A stretch of DNA of 64,000 nt from Zasmidium citrigriseum (taxonomy: Eukaryota > Ascomycota > Dothideomycetes > Mycosphaerellales > Mycosphaerellaceae): positions 434,001 to 498,000 of the forward strand of contig NHNW01000019.1 in NCBI GenBank assembly GCA_002786025.1, in the 5' to 3' direction. Made by a program: the position numbers and the translations under genes. The notes under the pieces were generated by a model that was not told the origin of the DNA, did not search any database, and was given only the letters and a program-made list of their open reading frames with translations. Shown here in pieces: positions 50,326 to 60,214 of this stretch. The first letter of the stretch is position 1; every line of letters begins with the position of its first letter.

Positions 50326-52521
50326 ATGGCCTCTCGCAATTACGCCCAAGTCGCACCCACCGCAGCAACCATCGCCCTCAACGCCTACATCTACGGCTAC
50401 GGCGGCCACTCCCTCGTCACGCCCCACGCCCAACTAAAACAACTATGGTGGACCAACGAGCGCATCGACGCCAAAGTCACCCGACCATTCGTGGTCTCCA
50501 AACTACGCGGCGAAGAGCGCGAATTCCTTGACCGACCCTTGGCTTTCGGTGAAGGCCTCACTGACGACACCTACATGGAATGGATCCTCGATCGCGCGAA
50601 ACGACTCTTCTTGATATTATCCGAGATCGGCGTCCCGGATCAGATCTTCGGATGTATAGACGACTCTTGGGACGATGATGACTTGCCTATCCCGTTGGAG
50701 AATGTCGCCAGTTTGGAGCTGAGCTATGAGAATGACGAGGCGCTGAATAAGAAGTTTTATGATATGCAGTTTGTGTATCTTTTGCGGGAGTTGAAGGAGG
50801 GATCGCACATTGATTATGGTCCAAAGGAACATATCCCCATGGAGCACGTCAACACTCGACCACCGGCTGTGTGTTTACAGCCGTATGATCGCGTGCATTT
50901 CCCGAATCGCTCCGAGGAGGTATACATGCGGAGGAAGTTCTCGTTGACGGATCGCGAGACGGGACAGTCGTACGATGATGTTTTCGCGAGGGATGTTCGC
51001 AAGGCGAAGACGTTGGCGCATGAACATGTCGCTACTGCTTGGGCTTCATACACGTTCGAAGGCGCAGGATTCGTATTATCCGACTTTGTCGCAGAGCATA
51101 CGTTGGCGACTTTCATCAACCATCGAGACCCGATGCAGTTCACCCGCGTTGCAGCATCAGAGCGACCGATCTTGCTGATGGAATGGATGCACTGTCTTTC
51201 CGATGCCCTGGCCTCCCTTCACCACCGTGGAGTAGCGCACACGCAAATTCGACCTTCCAACATCTGGATTACCAAAGAGAATAAGATTGCGTTCGCAGAC
51301 GTCGGCAGCTTGCCGACTTTCCAGCGAGGCAAAAAGTTGCCCAAGACCGAAGCATACGATTATGCAGCTCCCGAGCAACAAATCACCAAGACGCCCATAA
51401 CCCTGAAATCCAGCCCGCCGCCTGTGAGCAGCATGGGCGCTTTCAGCAAACTGCGCAAAATGAGCGCGCAATCCGTCTCCGACACGAGTAGTTCCACCAG
51501 CGGTTCCTCCGGCGGCAGCAGCACGCGAAGCAACAGTTTCTGCGTTTCCAGTCCCATAACGCCTCCCTCTTCCGGTCGCTCGAACAGTCTTACAACCATC
51601 CAAACCGCAATCTCGCCCTCCATCGGTGGCGGACCGAGATCTCCACGCAGTATCCGCAATTTCAGTCGCCATCTTCATTCGACGTGTCCCTCGCCTACCA
51701 TCCCGACAGGCCCCTTCTCCCCAACGTCTTTCTCTAGCGGCAGCATGCTTCTCCCTCGCCCGACCACAATCGACCCGGACACGCTCCGCGACTTGCCTCT
51801 AGCCGAACCTAGCATGTCCGACATCTACTCGCTCGCCTGCGTTTTCCTCGATATCCTCACGTTCCTCCTCAAAGGCAAGATCACCGATTTCGTCAAGTTC
51901 CGCAGTACGAAGATCACCACCCCTGGGAAGTCTTCTTCTGGCAGTGGGAAGCGATACCGCACCGATACGAGTTTCCATTCCGAACCCGACAAGATTGCGG
52001 CGTGGATCGGGATCCTGGAGGAGGATAGTTATCGACACGGACCACAAGTCTTCCGAGGAGTGCCAGAATTGCTGCGACTGGTAAGGATGATGATGGCGCA
52101 GAACGCACAATTACGTCCCACGGCGTTGGAAGTGCGGGATAGGATCCAGGAGATCTTGGTCGGAGAGTGTGGGGTCGAAGCGCTGTGCTGTGCGGGGCGA
52201 GAGTGGGTGGAGGTCAAGGTGAATGAGAAGGATGACGAAAGTACGCGGTCGCCCTTTCGGAGGGACGAGTTGAGTATCGCGACGGGGCTATTAGGAATGG
52301 CCGGACCAAGCGGCAATAATGTGAGGAAGGGGAGTGATTCGATTCGCTGCGCCAGTTCGTGTGGCGAGAGGAACGGGAGTGGTGGTGCGGCACCAGATCA
52401 TATGAGTGTCTTGTCGCGGACGGAGTCGAATATGACGGCCAAGACCCGGAGGAGAAGCTCGGCGAGTACGGCGACGGCGAGGCTGAGTTCCTGGAGGAGT
52501 CGATTTCTGAGATCTGGTTGA
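50326..52521 (+). CDS. kinase-fold protein, predicted pseudokinase
   Basis: A single exon of 731 residues. The fold is recognisable from LLMEWMHCLSDALASLHHRG, then HTQIRPSNIWI in place of HRDLKPEN, ADVGS in place of DFG, YAAPEQ in place of APE, and MSDIYSLACVFLDILTFLL for helix F. The catalytic Asp of HRD is Gln (about 307), and no clear VAIK lysine or glycine-rich loop is visible in the N-lobe, so phosphotransfer is unlikely. A Ser/Thr-rich, low-complexity insert of about 130 residues (about 355-490) separates the APE-like motif from helix F. The N-terminal 200 residues (WILDRAKRLFLILSEIGVPD, FYDMQFVYLLRELKEGSHID) look helical and fungal-specific. A scaffold or signalling adaptor role is inferred. 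Confidence 0.8.
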   Translation: MASRNYAQVAPTAATIALNAYIYGYGGHSLVTPHAQLKQLWWTNERIDAKVTRPFVVSKLRGEEREFLDRPLAFGEGLTDDTYMEWILDRAKRLFLILSEIGVPDQIFGCIDDSWDDDDLPIPLENVASLELSYENDEALNKKFYDMQFVYLLRELKEGSHIDYGPKEHIPMEHVNTRPPAVCLQPYDRVHFPNRSEEVYMRRKFSLTDRETGQSYDDVFARDVRKAKTLAHEHVATAWASYTFEGAGFVLSDFVAEHTLATFINHRDPMQFTRVAASERPILLMEWMHCLSDALASLHHRGVAHTQIRPSNIWITKENKIAFADVGSLPTFQRGKKLPKTEAYDYAAPEQQITKTPITLKSSPPPVSSMGAFSKLRKMSAQSVSDTSSSTSGSSGGSSTRSNSFCVSSPITPPSSGRSNSLTTIQTAISPSIGGGPRSPRSIRNFSRHLHSTCPSPTIPTGPFSPTSFSSGSMLLPRPTTIDPDTLRDLPLAEPSMSDIYSLACVFLDILTFLLKGKITDFVKFRSTKITTPGKSSSGSGKRYRTDTSFHSEPDKIAAWIGILEEDSYRHGPQVFRGVPELLRLVRMMMAQNAQLRPTALEVRDRIQEILVGECGVEALCCAGREWVEVKVNEKDDESTRSPFRRDELSIATGLLGMAGPSGNNVRKGSDSIRCASSCGERNGSGGAAPDHMSVLSRTESNMTAKTRRRSSASTATARLSSWRSRFLRSG

Positions 52522-52763
52522 GATCTGATTGGTGGCTTGGATAGACGGATTGGCATCTCGGTGGGTCGGTGGGTGGGAGGTTGATACCAAGGGTCAGGGT
52601 TGGAGTATCCAGGAGGAGAGCCAGGGTTGGGCTAGGGAACCCTATGGTCGATTGTAATGTATTCCTTTTAGAACTTGGACAAAAGATACCCTCATTATGG
52701 CGAGCATGGTTTAACTCTCGTTCAGACGTCGGCGCGTCGTCTCTTTAAGTCGGTCTCTGATCG
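52522..52763. other. convergent 3' ends
   Basis: A 240-nt spacer between the pseudokinase stop (+) and the NTF2-like gene stop (-). No feature seen. Confidence 0.4.
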
Positions 52764-53475
52764 TCAGTGATATTGTCCAAGTCCTGGCGTTGAAGGTCTG
52801 CTGTTTGTTTGAAGTCCCGTGATCGAAGTTAGGTCAAACGTACCCACCCATTCCTGGAATACCTCTCATACCAATATACATATGGCACATCCACACGCCT
52901 CTCGCATCCCTCTTGAATCTCATCTCGCCCAAGGCTTCCTGGACCATGTTCTCGTAGAAGAGATTGAGTTCGTAATGGACCACTCCAGTACCGGATGTCT
53001 CATCAACGTTCGCCGTCATGTGTTTGTACTTGCACCAGAAACCCTCGTGCTCGTCGTACCAGCTTTTGAAAGCGTTCATGAGTTCATCAAAGGTGAGCAT
53101 CCGCTCGTGAGCGTCGAATTGGGCCACAAAGTCGGATGCCATGTGAGACCTGTATTCTCGTCCGACGGGAGTGTTGAAATTGAAGTCGTAGGCATTGAAA
53201 GATCGCACACCAATCTCGCAGATGTGTTTGAGTTCTTCCTCGCTTGAGGTGGGAGGCTTCTTTGAGATCGGTCCTTGTGCTTGATTTGCAGACATTGTGC
53301 GGCTTTGCTTGGGCGCTAGTTTGGGAAGTACGGCTTTCGGCACAGGCCTGCTGTTTGAGGAAGTTGATCCTTCCGTTTGGCCAGATTCAGCTGGAATTGA
53401 GAAATCTCCAGACGCGGGTGTAACGAGGGGGCTCGCGTCGGTGACTCCAGACGGGTGTTCGTCTGCTGGGGACAT
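52764..53475 (-). CDS. NTF2-like-fold hypothetical protein
   Basis: Exon 1 is 53475-52844. A probable 43-nt intron (52801-52843; GTACGT donor, CCTAAC branch, AACAG acceptor) leads to a 37-nt exon 2, giving 222 residues ending in RPSTPGLGQYH. If unspliced the protein ends after GGYV (stop at 52834-52836, 213 residues). The first 75 residues are Ser/Pro-rich. The rest (CEIGVRSFNAYDFNF, SHMASDFVAQFDAHERMLTF, FDELMNAFKSWYDEHEGFWC, VHYELNLFYENM, GVWMCHMYIGMRGIPGM) has the helix-then-curved-sheet layout of NTF2-like/SnoaL proteins. No catalytic signature is clear. The 3' splice choice is less certain than the core. Confidence 0.7.
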
Positions 53476-54640
53476 GGTGATCTGCGGCTGACTTTAAAGT
53501 GTACAAGTGACCTACAAATAAGCTGCCGTGGCTCGTCAGCGTCTTCTCGCAATGCTCGCGAAGGTAGCTGTCGAGCTGCGGTTCAGCTGGAGAGCAGAGA
53601 TAGAGTTCGTGGCGGCGGCTGGCCCCGATGTGAAACCGGGAGTCGGCAAGATGAGCGGAGCTGAGTCCGGCCGTCAGATGCCAATTTTCACAGAATCTGC
53701 CAAGATGAGCTCAAAAGCAGCACCATCAAGCTTATGAAATCGTTGATGGATCAGAAGGAGGTCGCGATAGTCCCGTGTCGCTGTCGAGTGGCTGGAAAGG
53801 AATCGTGTAGCAATCAAGCTTCCACACCAAGCTCCAGATAGCGTTCAAGATTGGCGCAAAGCAGGGTTGCTGCCGCGGAGGGGTCCTTGCGCAGACGTCG
53901 TTGAGTTTGGTTGACAGCGGATACCCGCGATCAACGTGTTGCAAGATCTCCTGTGTGCCACCGCTTGCACGACGACATCCATATCTTCATTGTTGCAGGG
54001 TAGAACGGCGGGCGTTTGACGTTGTTGCGGTGAAACGGCGAGAGGGATGGACGGCAGGGGAGTGGAATTTGGAGGTGGGAGGAGCGGCGATTGCGTCGAG
54101 GCTAATGACAGGACTAGGCGTGCTATCGCAGAGCGGATAGGCAGGTCGTGCAGATGGAGCGTGGAGCAGTGGTGGTAACTTCTTGCGGCGTTTGCTCGCT
54201 GCCATTGGGCCTGTGTTGCGGCGGTGGGCTGTATTTCTTGTTTCCTTGCTCTCTTCCACCCTGTCTCTTTGCCAGCATCATCGACTGTCATTTCTTGCCT
54301 GTTCTCGCTCGCTTTGTTGGATACGAGCAGGTTGAGATTGGGATTGCTGATCGTCTGAAGTTAATGTGAGTGTGTGTGTGTCGACCTTGCCGCATGTCAA
54401 AGACTGACTCCTGCCAGCTTCTAGCACCGCCAAGCATCAACATTCACTCGCAGCTGCCTCGAGCGGCAATTCAACGGGCGCGGGAAAGTCCAAGCCAGAC
54501 GAAGGTCGTCTTGCCTCGAACTCCTCTTCCTACTTCTCCACTACCATCCACCAACATCTCCAACACACACTCGCTTGCTTGGACGTTGGACCGACTCTTG
54601 AGACATTCTTGGAATCTTGGACTCTTGTCTCTTGCCCACC
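53476..54640. promoter_or_regulatory. divergent intergenic region ahead of GH72 gene
   Basis: A 1.16-kb head-to-head spacer. A short TG-repeat tract lies at about 54365-54383. The 54480-54640 part is CT-rich and ends CACC-ATG, consistent with the GH72 leader. Short open frames lack motifs; no gene called. Confidence 0.4.
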
Positions 54641-56067
54641 ATGCTGTTCGCCTCTATTCTTGCCACGCTCGCTGCTGTCCCCACGCTCGCACTCCCCACC
54701 ATCGAGGCCAAGGGCTCCAAGTTCTTCACCAGCGATGGAGACCAGTGGTACATCAAGGGCGTGGCCTACCAACTGACTCCAGACGATCCACTCGCCCAAG
54801 GTGACCAGTGCCAACTTGATGCCTCCTTGATGAAGACCCTCGGCGCCAATGCCATTCGTGTCTACCACGTCGACCCCGAGGCCGATCACGATGCTTGCAT
54901 GAGTGCCTTTTCCGACGCTGGCATCTACGTCTTCCTCGATCTCGACACGTTCAGCACTTACATTCTGCCCGACAACCCATCCTGGAACGAGACCCAGCTC
55001 CAAGCCTACGGCAAGGTCATGGACGTCTTTCAGGGTTACGACAACGTCGCTGGCTTCTTCGTCGGCAATGAGGTCCTCACCACTGGCGCCAACTCGATTG
55101 CTGCTCCTTACGTCAAGGCCGCTGCTAGGGACATGAAGGCCTACCGAGACTCGAAGGGCTACCGCAGCATCCCAATTGGCTACTCTGCTGCCGACATTGC
55201 TCAGCTTCGTCCCAATCTCCAGAACTACCTGGCCTGCGGAACTAACAAGTCCGAGTCCTTGGACTTCTTCTCACTGAACGCGTACGAGTGGTGTGGCGAC
55301 TCGACATTCGAGCAGGTAAGAGACATCACTTCCTGCGTACCATCTCTGACTGTGCTAATGTGCTGATTGCTCTTCAGAGTGGCTACGCTGCCCTTCAGGA
55401 GAACGCTACTGACTACAACATCCCCATCTTCTTCTCCGAGACGGGCTGCAATCAACCTTCACCACGCAGCTTCGGCGACCAAGCTGCCATCCTTGGACCT
55501 GACATGGCAGGTACCTGGTCCGGCGCCATCATATACGAGTGGATTCAAGAAAACAACGAGTACGGTCTCATCTCGTACAATCCATCCTACGACACCGACC
55601 CAGGCAACTTCGCAGTCAGCGGCACGCCCACTCCACGCTCTCCCGACTTTGACAACCTGAAGAGCCAGTGGGCCACGCTGTCACCGACTGGCGTCAAGGC
55701 CGCCAACTACAAGCCCAGTCTCACGCCACCTCCATGCCCAGCCTTCACGAGCGCTTTCTGGGAGGTCGACCGCGAGGTAGCGCTACCTACATTAAACCAG
55801 AAGTTCGACGCTGCTGTCTCCAGTAGCATTGCTGGCGGCCATGCCTCTGGCTCAGGTTCTGGCTCAGGCTCCGCGCATGTCATCACCACCACCGGCGCCC
55901 ACGGAGCGGTGGGAACTGCTGCAGCTGAGACGACCGACGGCAACTCACCATCTTCGACCTCACCCTCAGGCAGCGCCACCAGCTCCGGCAGCGCCTCATC
56001 GGGCAAGGGACCTGTTGTGATGGAATCTTTCTTGTACAGCATCTTCAGTTTGATTTTCTTGCTCTAA
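54641..56067 (+). CDS. GPI-anchored 1,3-beta-glucanosyltransferase, GH72 (Gel/Gas family)
   Basis: Two exons (54641-55315 and 55378-56067; 62-nt intron with GTAAGA donor and CTTCAG acceptor) give 454 residues. A signal peptide (MLFASILATLAAVPTLAL) leads into the GH72 catalytic domain: FFTSDGDQWYIKGVAYQ, NAIRVYHVDP, the acid/base Glu in FVGNEV (about 145), NAYEWCG and the nucleophile Glu in FSETGC (about 245). The enzyme elongates and remodels beta-1,3-glucan in the cell wall. The X8/CBM43 Cys-rich module of the longer Gas1 type is absent. A Ser/Gly-rich stalk ends in a hydrophobic GPI-attachment tail (VVMESFLYSIFSLIFLL). The start has a CACC context; a Met eight codons upstream would bury the signal peptide. 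Confidence 0.94.
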
Positions 56068-56574
56068 TGTGTTGGGAGGAGATCAGAAAGTGAAGCATGT
56101 TTGCATTGGGATTATGGCATTGAATGAAGACAGCAGCTGATGACAGGCGTGATTGGGCTTGAGCAACAGACTCTATAGATGATATAATTAGATGTGAATG
56201 GCATGCATTCGAAAACTCCCCTCGCCATCCTGATTAAATGTTCATGAAAAGAGAATGCTGTGAGTTTGAAGTAATACAGTATCATTTGATAGTGCAGCAG
56301 CGTTGCTCATCAATCGGATCAACCACACTATACAGCTGCAGCATCCTCTCCTTATCGTTGCAAATGTACAAAACGGCTGGCATCGACAAGAAAATCGTCG
56401 CCATGGCCGTTGCATAGTAGAGCACTCCACCACCTGCATGAAATTCATCATCGCCTTAGCACGCCTCGAGCGCCAAACATTCATCCCTTTCTCCCAAGAC
56501 CACCATCCTCCCATCAAACGCCAATCGCAGAATGCAGCAAAACAGTCGAGAAAATCAGCAGCAGCACTCGGCTC
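56068..56574. other. convergent 3' ends of GH72 and Nop58 genes
   Basis: A 0.5-kb spacer holding two facing 3' UTRs. Plus-strand frames that begin here and enter the Nop58 gene are antisense shadows of its Lys/Glu-rich tail. Confidence 0.5.
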
Positions 56575-58352
56575 CTACGCCTTACTCTTGTGCTTCTTCT
56601 TCTTGGGCTCCTCGTCCTCGTCGTGCTTTCGCTTCTTGCCGCTGTCTTTTGCTTCCTTTTCTGCCTTCTTCGCTTTCTTGGCTTCCTTCTCGGCTTTGCG
56701 GGCGGCCTTCTCTGCTTTCTTTGCGGCCTTCTCTTCTTTTCGCTTGCGCTTGGCCTCCTTGTCTTCGGTCTTTGATGATTTGGCGGATCCGTTCACGAGG
56801 TTGGTCACGTCCATGTCATCATCATCGTCACTGTCCTCATCACCAGCCTCGGCTTGTTCAGCCACTTCCTCAATCTTGCGCTTCTTGCTCGAAACGTCGC
56901 CGTTGGTGAGCTTGGGCTTGGCATCCGCTGAGAGACCGTCTGCGTCAGGATTATATTTCCTGGCCTCCTTGATCTCCCACTTGCCAGGCTGCTCCTGCTT
57001 CTGTCCTTGAGGTCCAATCGCAACGGTGTTGGCCTTGAGAGGCTTGCCCTCTAATCCTCGTAATCTTCGCTCAACCATGGCGCGACCTGCGTTGCCAACA
57101 CTAGCCTTCTCTTCCTCGGTAGGCTCCTCCTTCTCACCCTCACCAATCTGTCCCCAGTCGCTGAGCGCATCGACACGCAGACCGAGGGCGGCCTTGGTAG
57201 CGAGCATGCGGGCAATCTTTCCCTTGTTCTTGCCGGATGCCTGGCCGATGAGAGATGCGTGGTAGATGAGACCGTATTTGGGCGTGTCGTGCTTCGTCTT
57301 CAGTGCGCGGAACAATGCCTTCTCAGCGCCAAGAATCTGGATGGTTGATGCAGGGGATTTGGCAAGGTTCATGAGCGAGCCGGCATGTGCGATCAGGCGA
57401 GCACCGACAAGATCGCCGACGAGAGCTGTGAGATTAGGTGCGATGGCCTGCATGCGGGCCGAGAGGTAAGATGAAAGCTGTTGACGGTACTCGGTGAAGC
57501 CGACGACCTGCTCAGCGAGGGCTTGAATGTTCTCCAAATCCTCGTCCGTAATCTCCGTACCCATAGAGACTTCGGCAGCGGCCTTGACGGCACCCTCAAT
57601 CTCCTCTGGAAGAACGTCGGATAGGTCGGTGGAGCTTGCGTTCGTTCGGAAACCCATGGAAAGGATAACACGAGAGTATGCCAGGTTGTCGTTGATGATG
57701 CGGGCCATCTCTGGGAAATGCCAGCCATACCATTCCTTAACTCTCATGGCGTAGGTATTGAGCTCTTTATCAAGATCGTCGAGGAGGGCGATGGCTTGAA
57801 TGATCATAGTGTCGACCTTGTCTGGTGAGAACTTGAGCTTATGTCGCGATAAGCTGTGCGAGAGACCGAGGGACATGGTGTTGAAGTCTTCCGGCTTGAC
57901 GCCGTCGATGAGGGAGGAAAGATGCTCGCGAATGCCACGGTACAGTTCGGCGGTGGTGGAGTCGGAGACGGGGGTGATTTGGAGGCCGGGAATCTTGCCG
58001 ATGGCATTGCCCAGTTTGGGGTCAGCGACGGCCAGCGACACCTTCTTCTCGTCTTTGATCGATTTGAGCATGTTGGCGAGCGTCGGGGTGACCTAGAACA
58101 TTGTACGTCAATTCACGATCCAGACGTTGACTGGACACAATTTCGCACCTTGCCCTCTGTCAACGCCGCAGCCTCCTCCAAAGCTGCACTGGCGCTCTCA
58201 AACTTCAGAAACTGCTTCATCTTCATCAGACTGCAGACGCCCTCGGCCGTCTCAGTCTCCTTGGCCAGGTCATCGCGCTTGAGCAGCTTCTTGTCCTTGG
58301 CCTTGAAAAGCGCATAGCCGGCGGACGTCTCAGAGAGGATGAAGAGCGTCAT
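56575..58352 (-). CDS. NOP58: Nop58, box C/D snoRNP core protein
   Basis: Two exons (58352-58149 and 58092-56575; 56-nt intron 58093-58148, GTGCGA donor, TTCTAG acceptor, phase 0) give 573 residues. The N-terminal domain starts [17 protein letters not shown], as in Nop58. The NOSIC/Nop coiled-coil and RNA-binding region follows: [89 protein letters not shown]. The C-terminus is the characteristic long [11 protein letters not shown] repeat tail. It is a nucleolar scaffold for fibrillarin (Nop1) and Nop56 in rRNA 2'-O-methylation and pre-rRNA cleavage. The short first exon carries only 68 codons. Confidence 0.95.
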
Positions 58353-58642
58353 CCTGTCGCGTGGGTGCCGCTACTCTGCGGCAGGAATCTCTGAGGTGCA
58401 GGAATTGGCGGCGATGGATGTCGGGAGAGATGCGGCAGACGGTAGGTGTGGTAGTGGGTGTCGAGTGAGGGTGCGGATTTGGAGAGCTCAAATCCAGCAG
58501 ATTATTTTCCAGCGAAAAGCTTGGGCCACCTTCATGCCAAGACCTTGAACTTGAACTAGAGCGGAGAGTCGACCACGCGTCGGAGGTCACTCACTCTCTA
58601 GCCCCGCAACAAGACTGTTCACAGCAACAACGACCTGCCGAT
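58353..58642. promoter_or_regulatory. bidirectional promoter region between Nop58 (-) and actin-related protein (+)
   Basis: A 290-nt head-to-head spacer, so the two genes must share a compact promoter region. No individual site claimed. Confidence 0.45.
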
Positions 58643-60214
58643 ATGGCAGCGTCGACCAGCAATTCCGACTACTTCCCTGGTCGGCCTGCCGTCCGCACGC
58701 GACCTTCGACATCGGTCATCAAAGACTACCAATCGCCAGGTCGAAGTCCGCGAACTCCCAATGTGCCAAGCTTAGGACGCAGCATATCGTCGCAATGGGG
58801 CAGCCCGAGCAGCTTTCGGACGGAGCAAGAAGAGATCATCGTGTATGAGCTAGGACCGAGACATTTTTCAGCAGGTCATGCAGGCGAAGGCAAGCCCAGA
58901 TGCATTCTGCCCTTTACACCAGACGACAATCGCAGACCGGGCGACTACCGCCAGTATGATCAGCAATACGTCAGAAACCTGCGCGATTGGAGACTGAGGG
59001 AGTCATGGGGAGCAGGATATGAGCTGTATCAAACAGATCTGAGGGAGCTGGACCTGGGCTTGGTGGAGGACAAGCTCGATCGTGCCCTCCGAAAAGCACA
59101 GACGGACTATTTGCAACTGGATTCGAAACCTCGCAAAGCGGTTCTGGTTCTTCCTTCAATGTTGCCTACCCCGCTACTCGAAATCGCGCTGAAAGTGCTA
59201 TTTGGACATTTCACCCAACCACCTTCAATCGTCGTCCTCACGAGCCCTGTCATGTGCTGCGTGAGTGCCGGACTTAGAGATGCCTTGGTGGTGGAGATCG
59301 GCTGGGAGGAGACCATAATCACGGCCGTTGGCGAGTACAGTGAGGTAGCACAAGGCCGCAGCGTCAGAGCGGGCAAGCTGCTGACGCAAGAAATGGGGAG
59401 CATGATGGAAGATCATGTGCGAACGAATGGATCCGAGTCACTATCGGAGTATAAGGTCACCTTCCACGAGGCTGAGGATGTACTGCAGCGAATGGGCTGG
59501 ACCAGACAGCGAGGGTCACAAGATGACCAGAACGCGACTGTCACGTTGCCGATATATGGCAGCGATCCGCCCATGACCACGTCTATCCCATTCGAAAAGT
59601 TCGCCGAGCCCGCAGAAAAGGCTTTTTTCCCATCAGGAGCCACTTTCAAGGATTACGACGACCACGACTTAGCGCTGCACCTGCTGGCGTATCGCATTCT
59701 TGTCTCACTTCCATTGGACCTGCGAGCGGTTTGCGTGAGTCGGATTGTGGTGTCTGGCGCAGCAAGCAAGATACCGGGTCTCAAACGCAGGCTGCTTCAG
59801 GAGATCGCCCACCTTGTTGAGACTCGTGGCTGGGACCGAATTTTGAACTACGGAAGCGCCAAAGCACAGCGTGAGAAGGCCCTCCAGGAACGATCTGTCA
59901 ACGCCAGTCTGCGACCCAAAGACGACGGTACGCCAAGCGTACCACTCTCGCCCTTGAAGATGCCACTCCAGGAAGCAATACCTCATGCGGACCGCGTCCA
60001 TGACGATATCAAGGATCCGATCACCAATAAAGCCGAGCGAGAGGCTGCGAAAGGCAAGCCAGTGCCCGTCAAAGGCGTCGTGAGAGGCGTAGAGACCCTT
60101 GGACCTTGGGCCGGTGCTAGCCTGGTATCCAGCATGCGCATCAAAGGCGCACACGAGATTGAGCGCGAGGACTTCTTCAAACACGGCTTGAGGAACGGGG
60201 TGAACTACATATGA
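58643..60214 (+). CDS. actin-related protein, probable Arp10/Arp11 dynactin pointed-end subunit
   Basis: A single exon of 523 residues. After a Ser/Pro-rich N-terminus the actin-like fold is visible: VYELGPRHFSAGHAGEGKPR as a degenerate phosphate-1 loop, LVLPSMLPTPLLEIALKVLF, SIVVLTSPVMCCVSAGLRDA, VVEIGWEETIITAVGEY (phosphate-2 loop, Asp replaced by Glu) and RIVVSGAASKIPGLKRRLLQ (adenosine motif). The nucleotide-contact residues are partly lost, as in the divergent Arp10/Arp11 (Neurospora RO-7 type) that caps the Arp1 filament in dynactin. The subfamily call rests on degeneracy and length, so another divergent Arp is possible. Confidence 0.75.
   Translation: MAASTSNSDYFPGRPAVRTRPSTSVIKDYQSPGRSPRTPNVPSLGRSISSQWGSPSSFRTEQEEIIVYELGPRHFSAGHAGEGKPRCILPFTPDDNRRPGDYRQYDQQYVRNLRDWRLRESWGAGYELYQTDLRELDLGLVEDKLDRALRKAQTDYLQLDSKPRKAVLVLPSMLPTPLLEIALKVLFGHFTQPPSIVVLTSPVMCCVSAGLRDALVVEIGWEETIITAVGEYSEVAQGRSVRAGKLLTQEMGSMMEDHVRTNGSESLSEYKVTFHEAEDVLQRMGWTRQRGSQDDQNATVTLPIYGSDPPMTTSIPFEKFAEPAEKAFFPSGATFKDYDDHDLALHLLAYRILVSLPLDLRAVCVSRIVVSGAASKIPGLKRRLLQEIAHLVETRGWDRILNYGSAKAQREKALQERSVNASLRPKDDGTPSVPLSPLKMPLQEAIPHADRVHDDIKDPITNKAEREAAKGKPVPVKGVVRGVETLGPWAGASLVSSMRIKGAHEIEREDFFKHGLRNGVNYI

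Noticed and set aside
56303..57010. Phe/Leu/Ser-rich plus-strand frame that looks like membrane segments
   Set aside because: It is the antisense of the Nop58 Lys/Glu tail; AAG/GAG codons read backwards give CTT/CTC and TTC.
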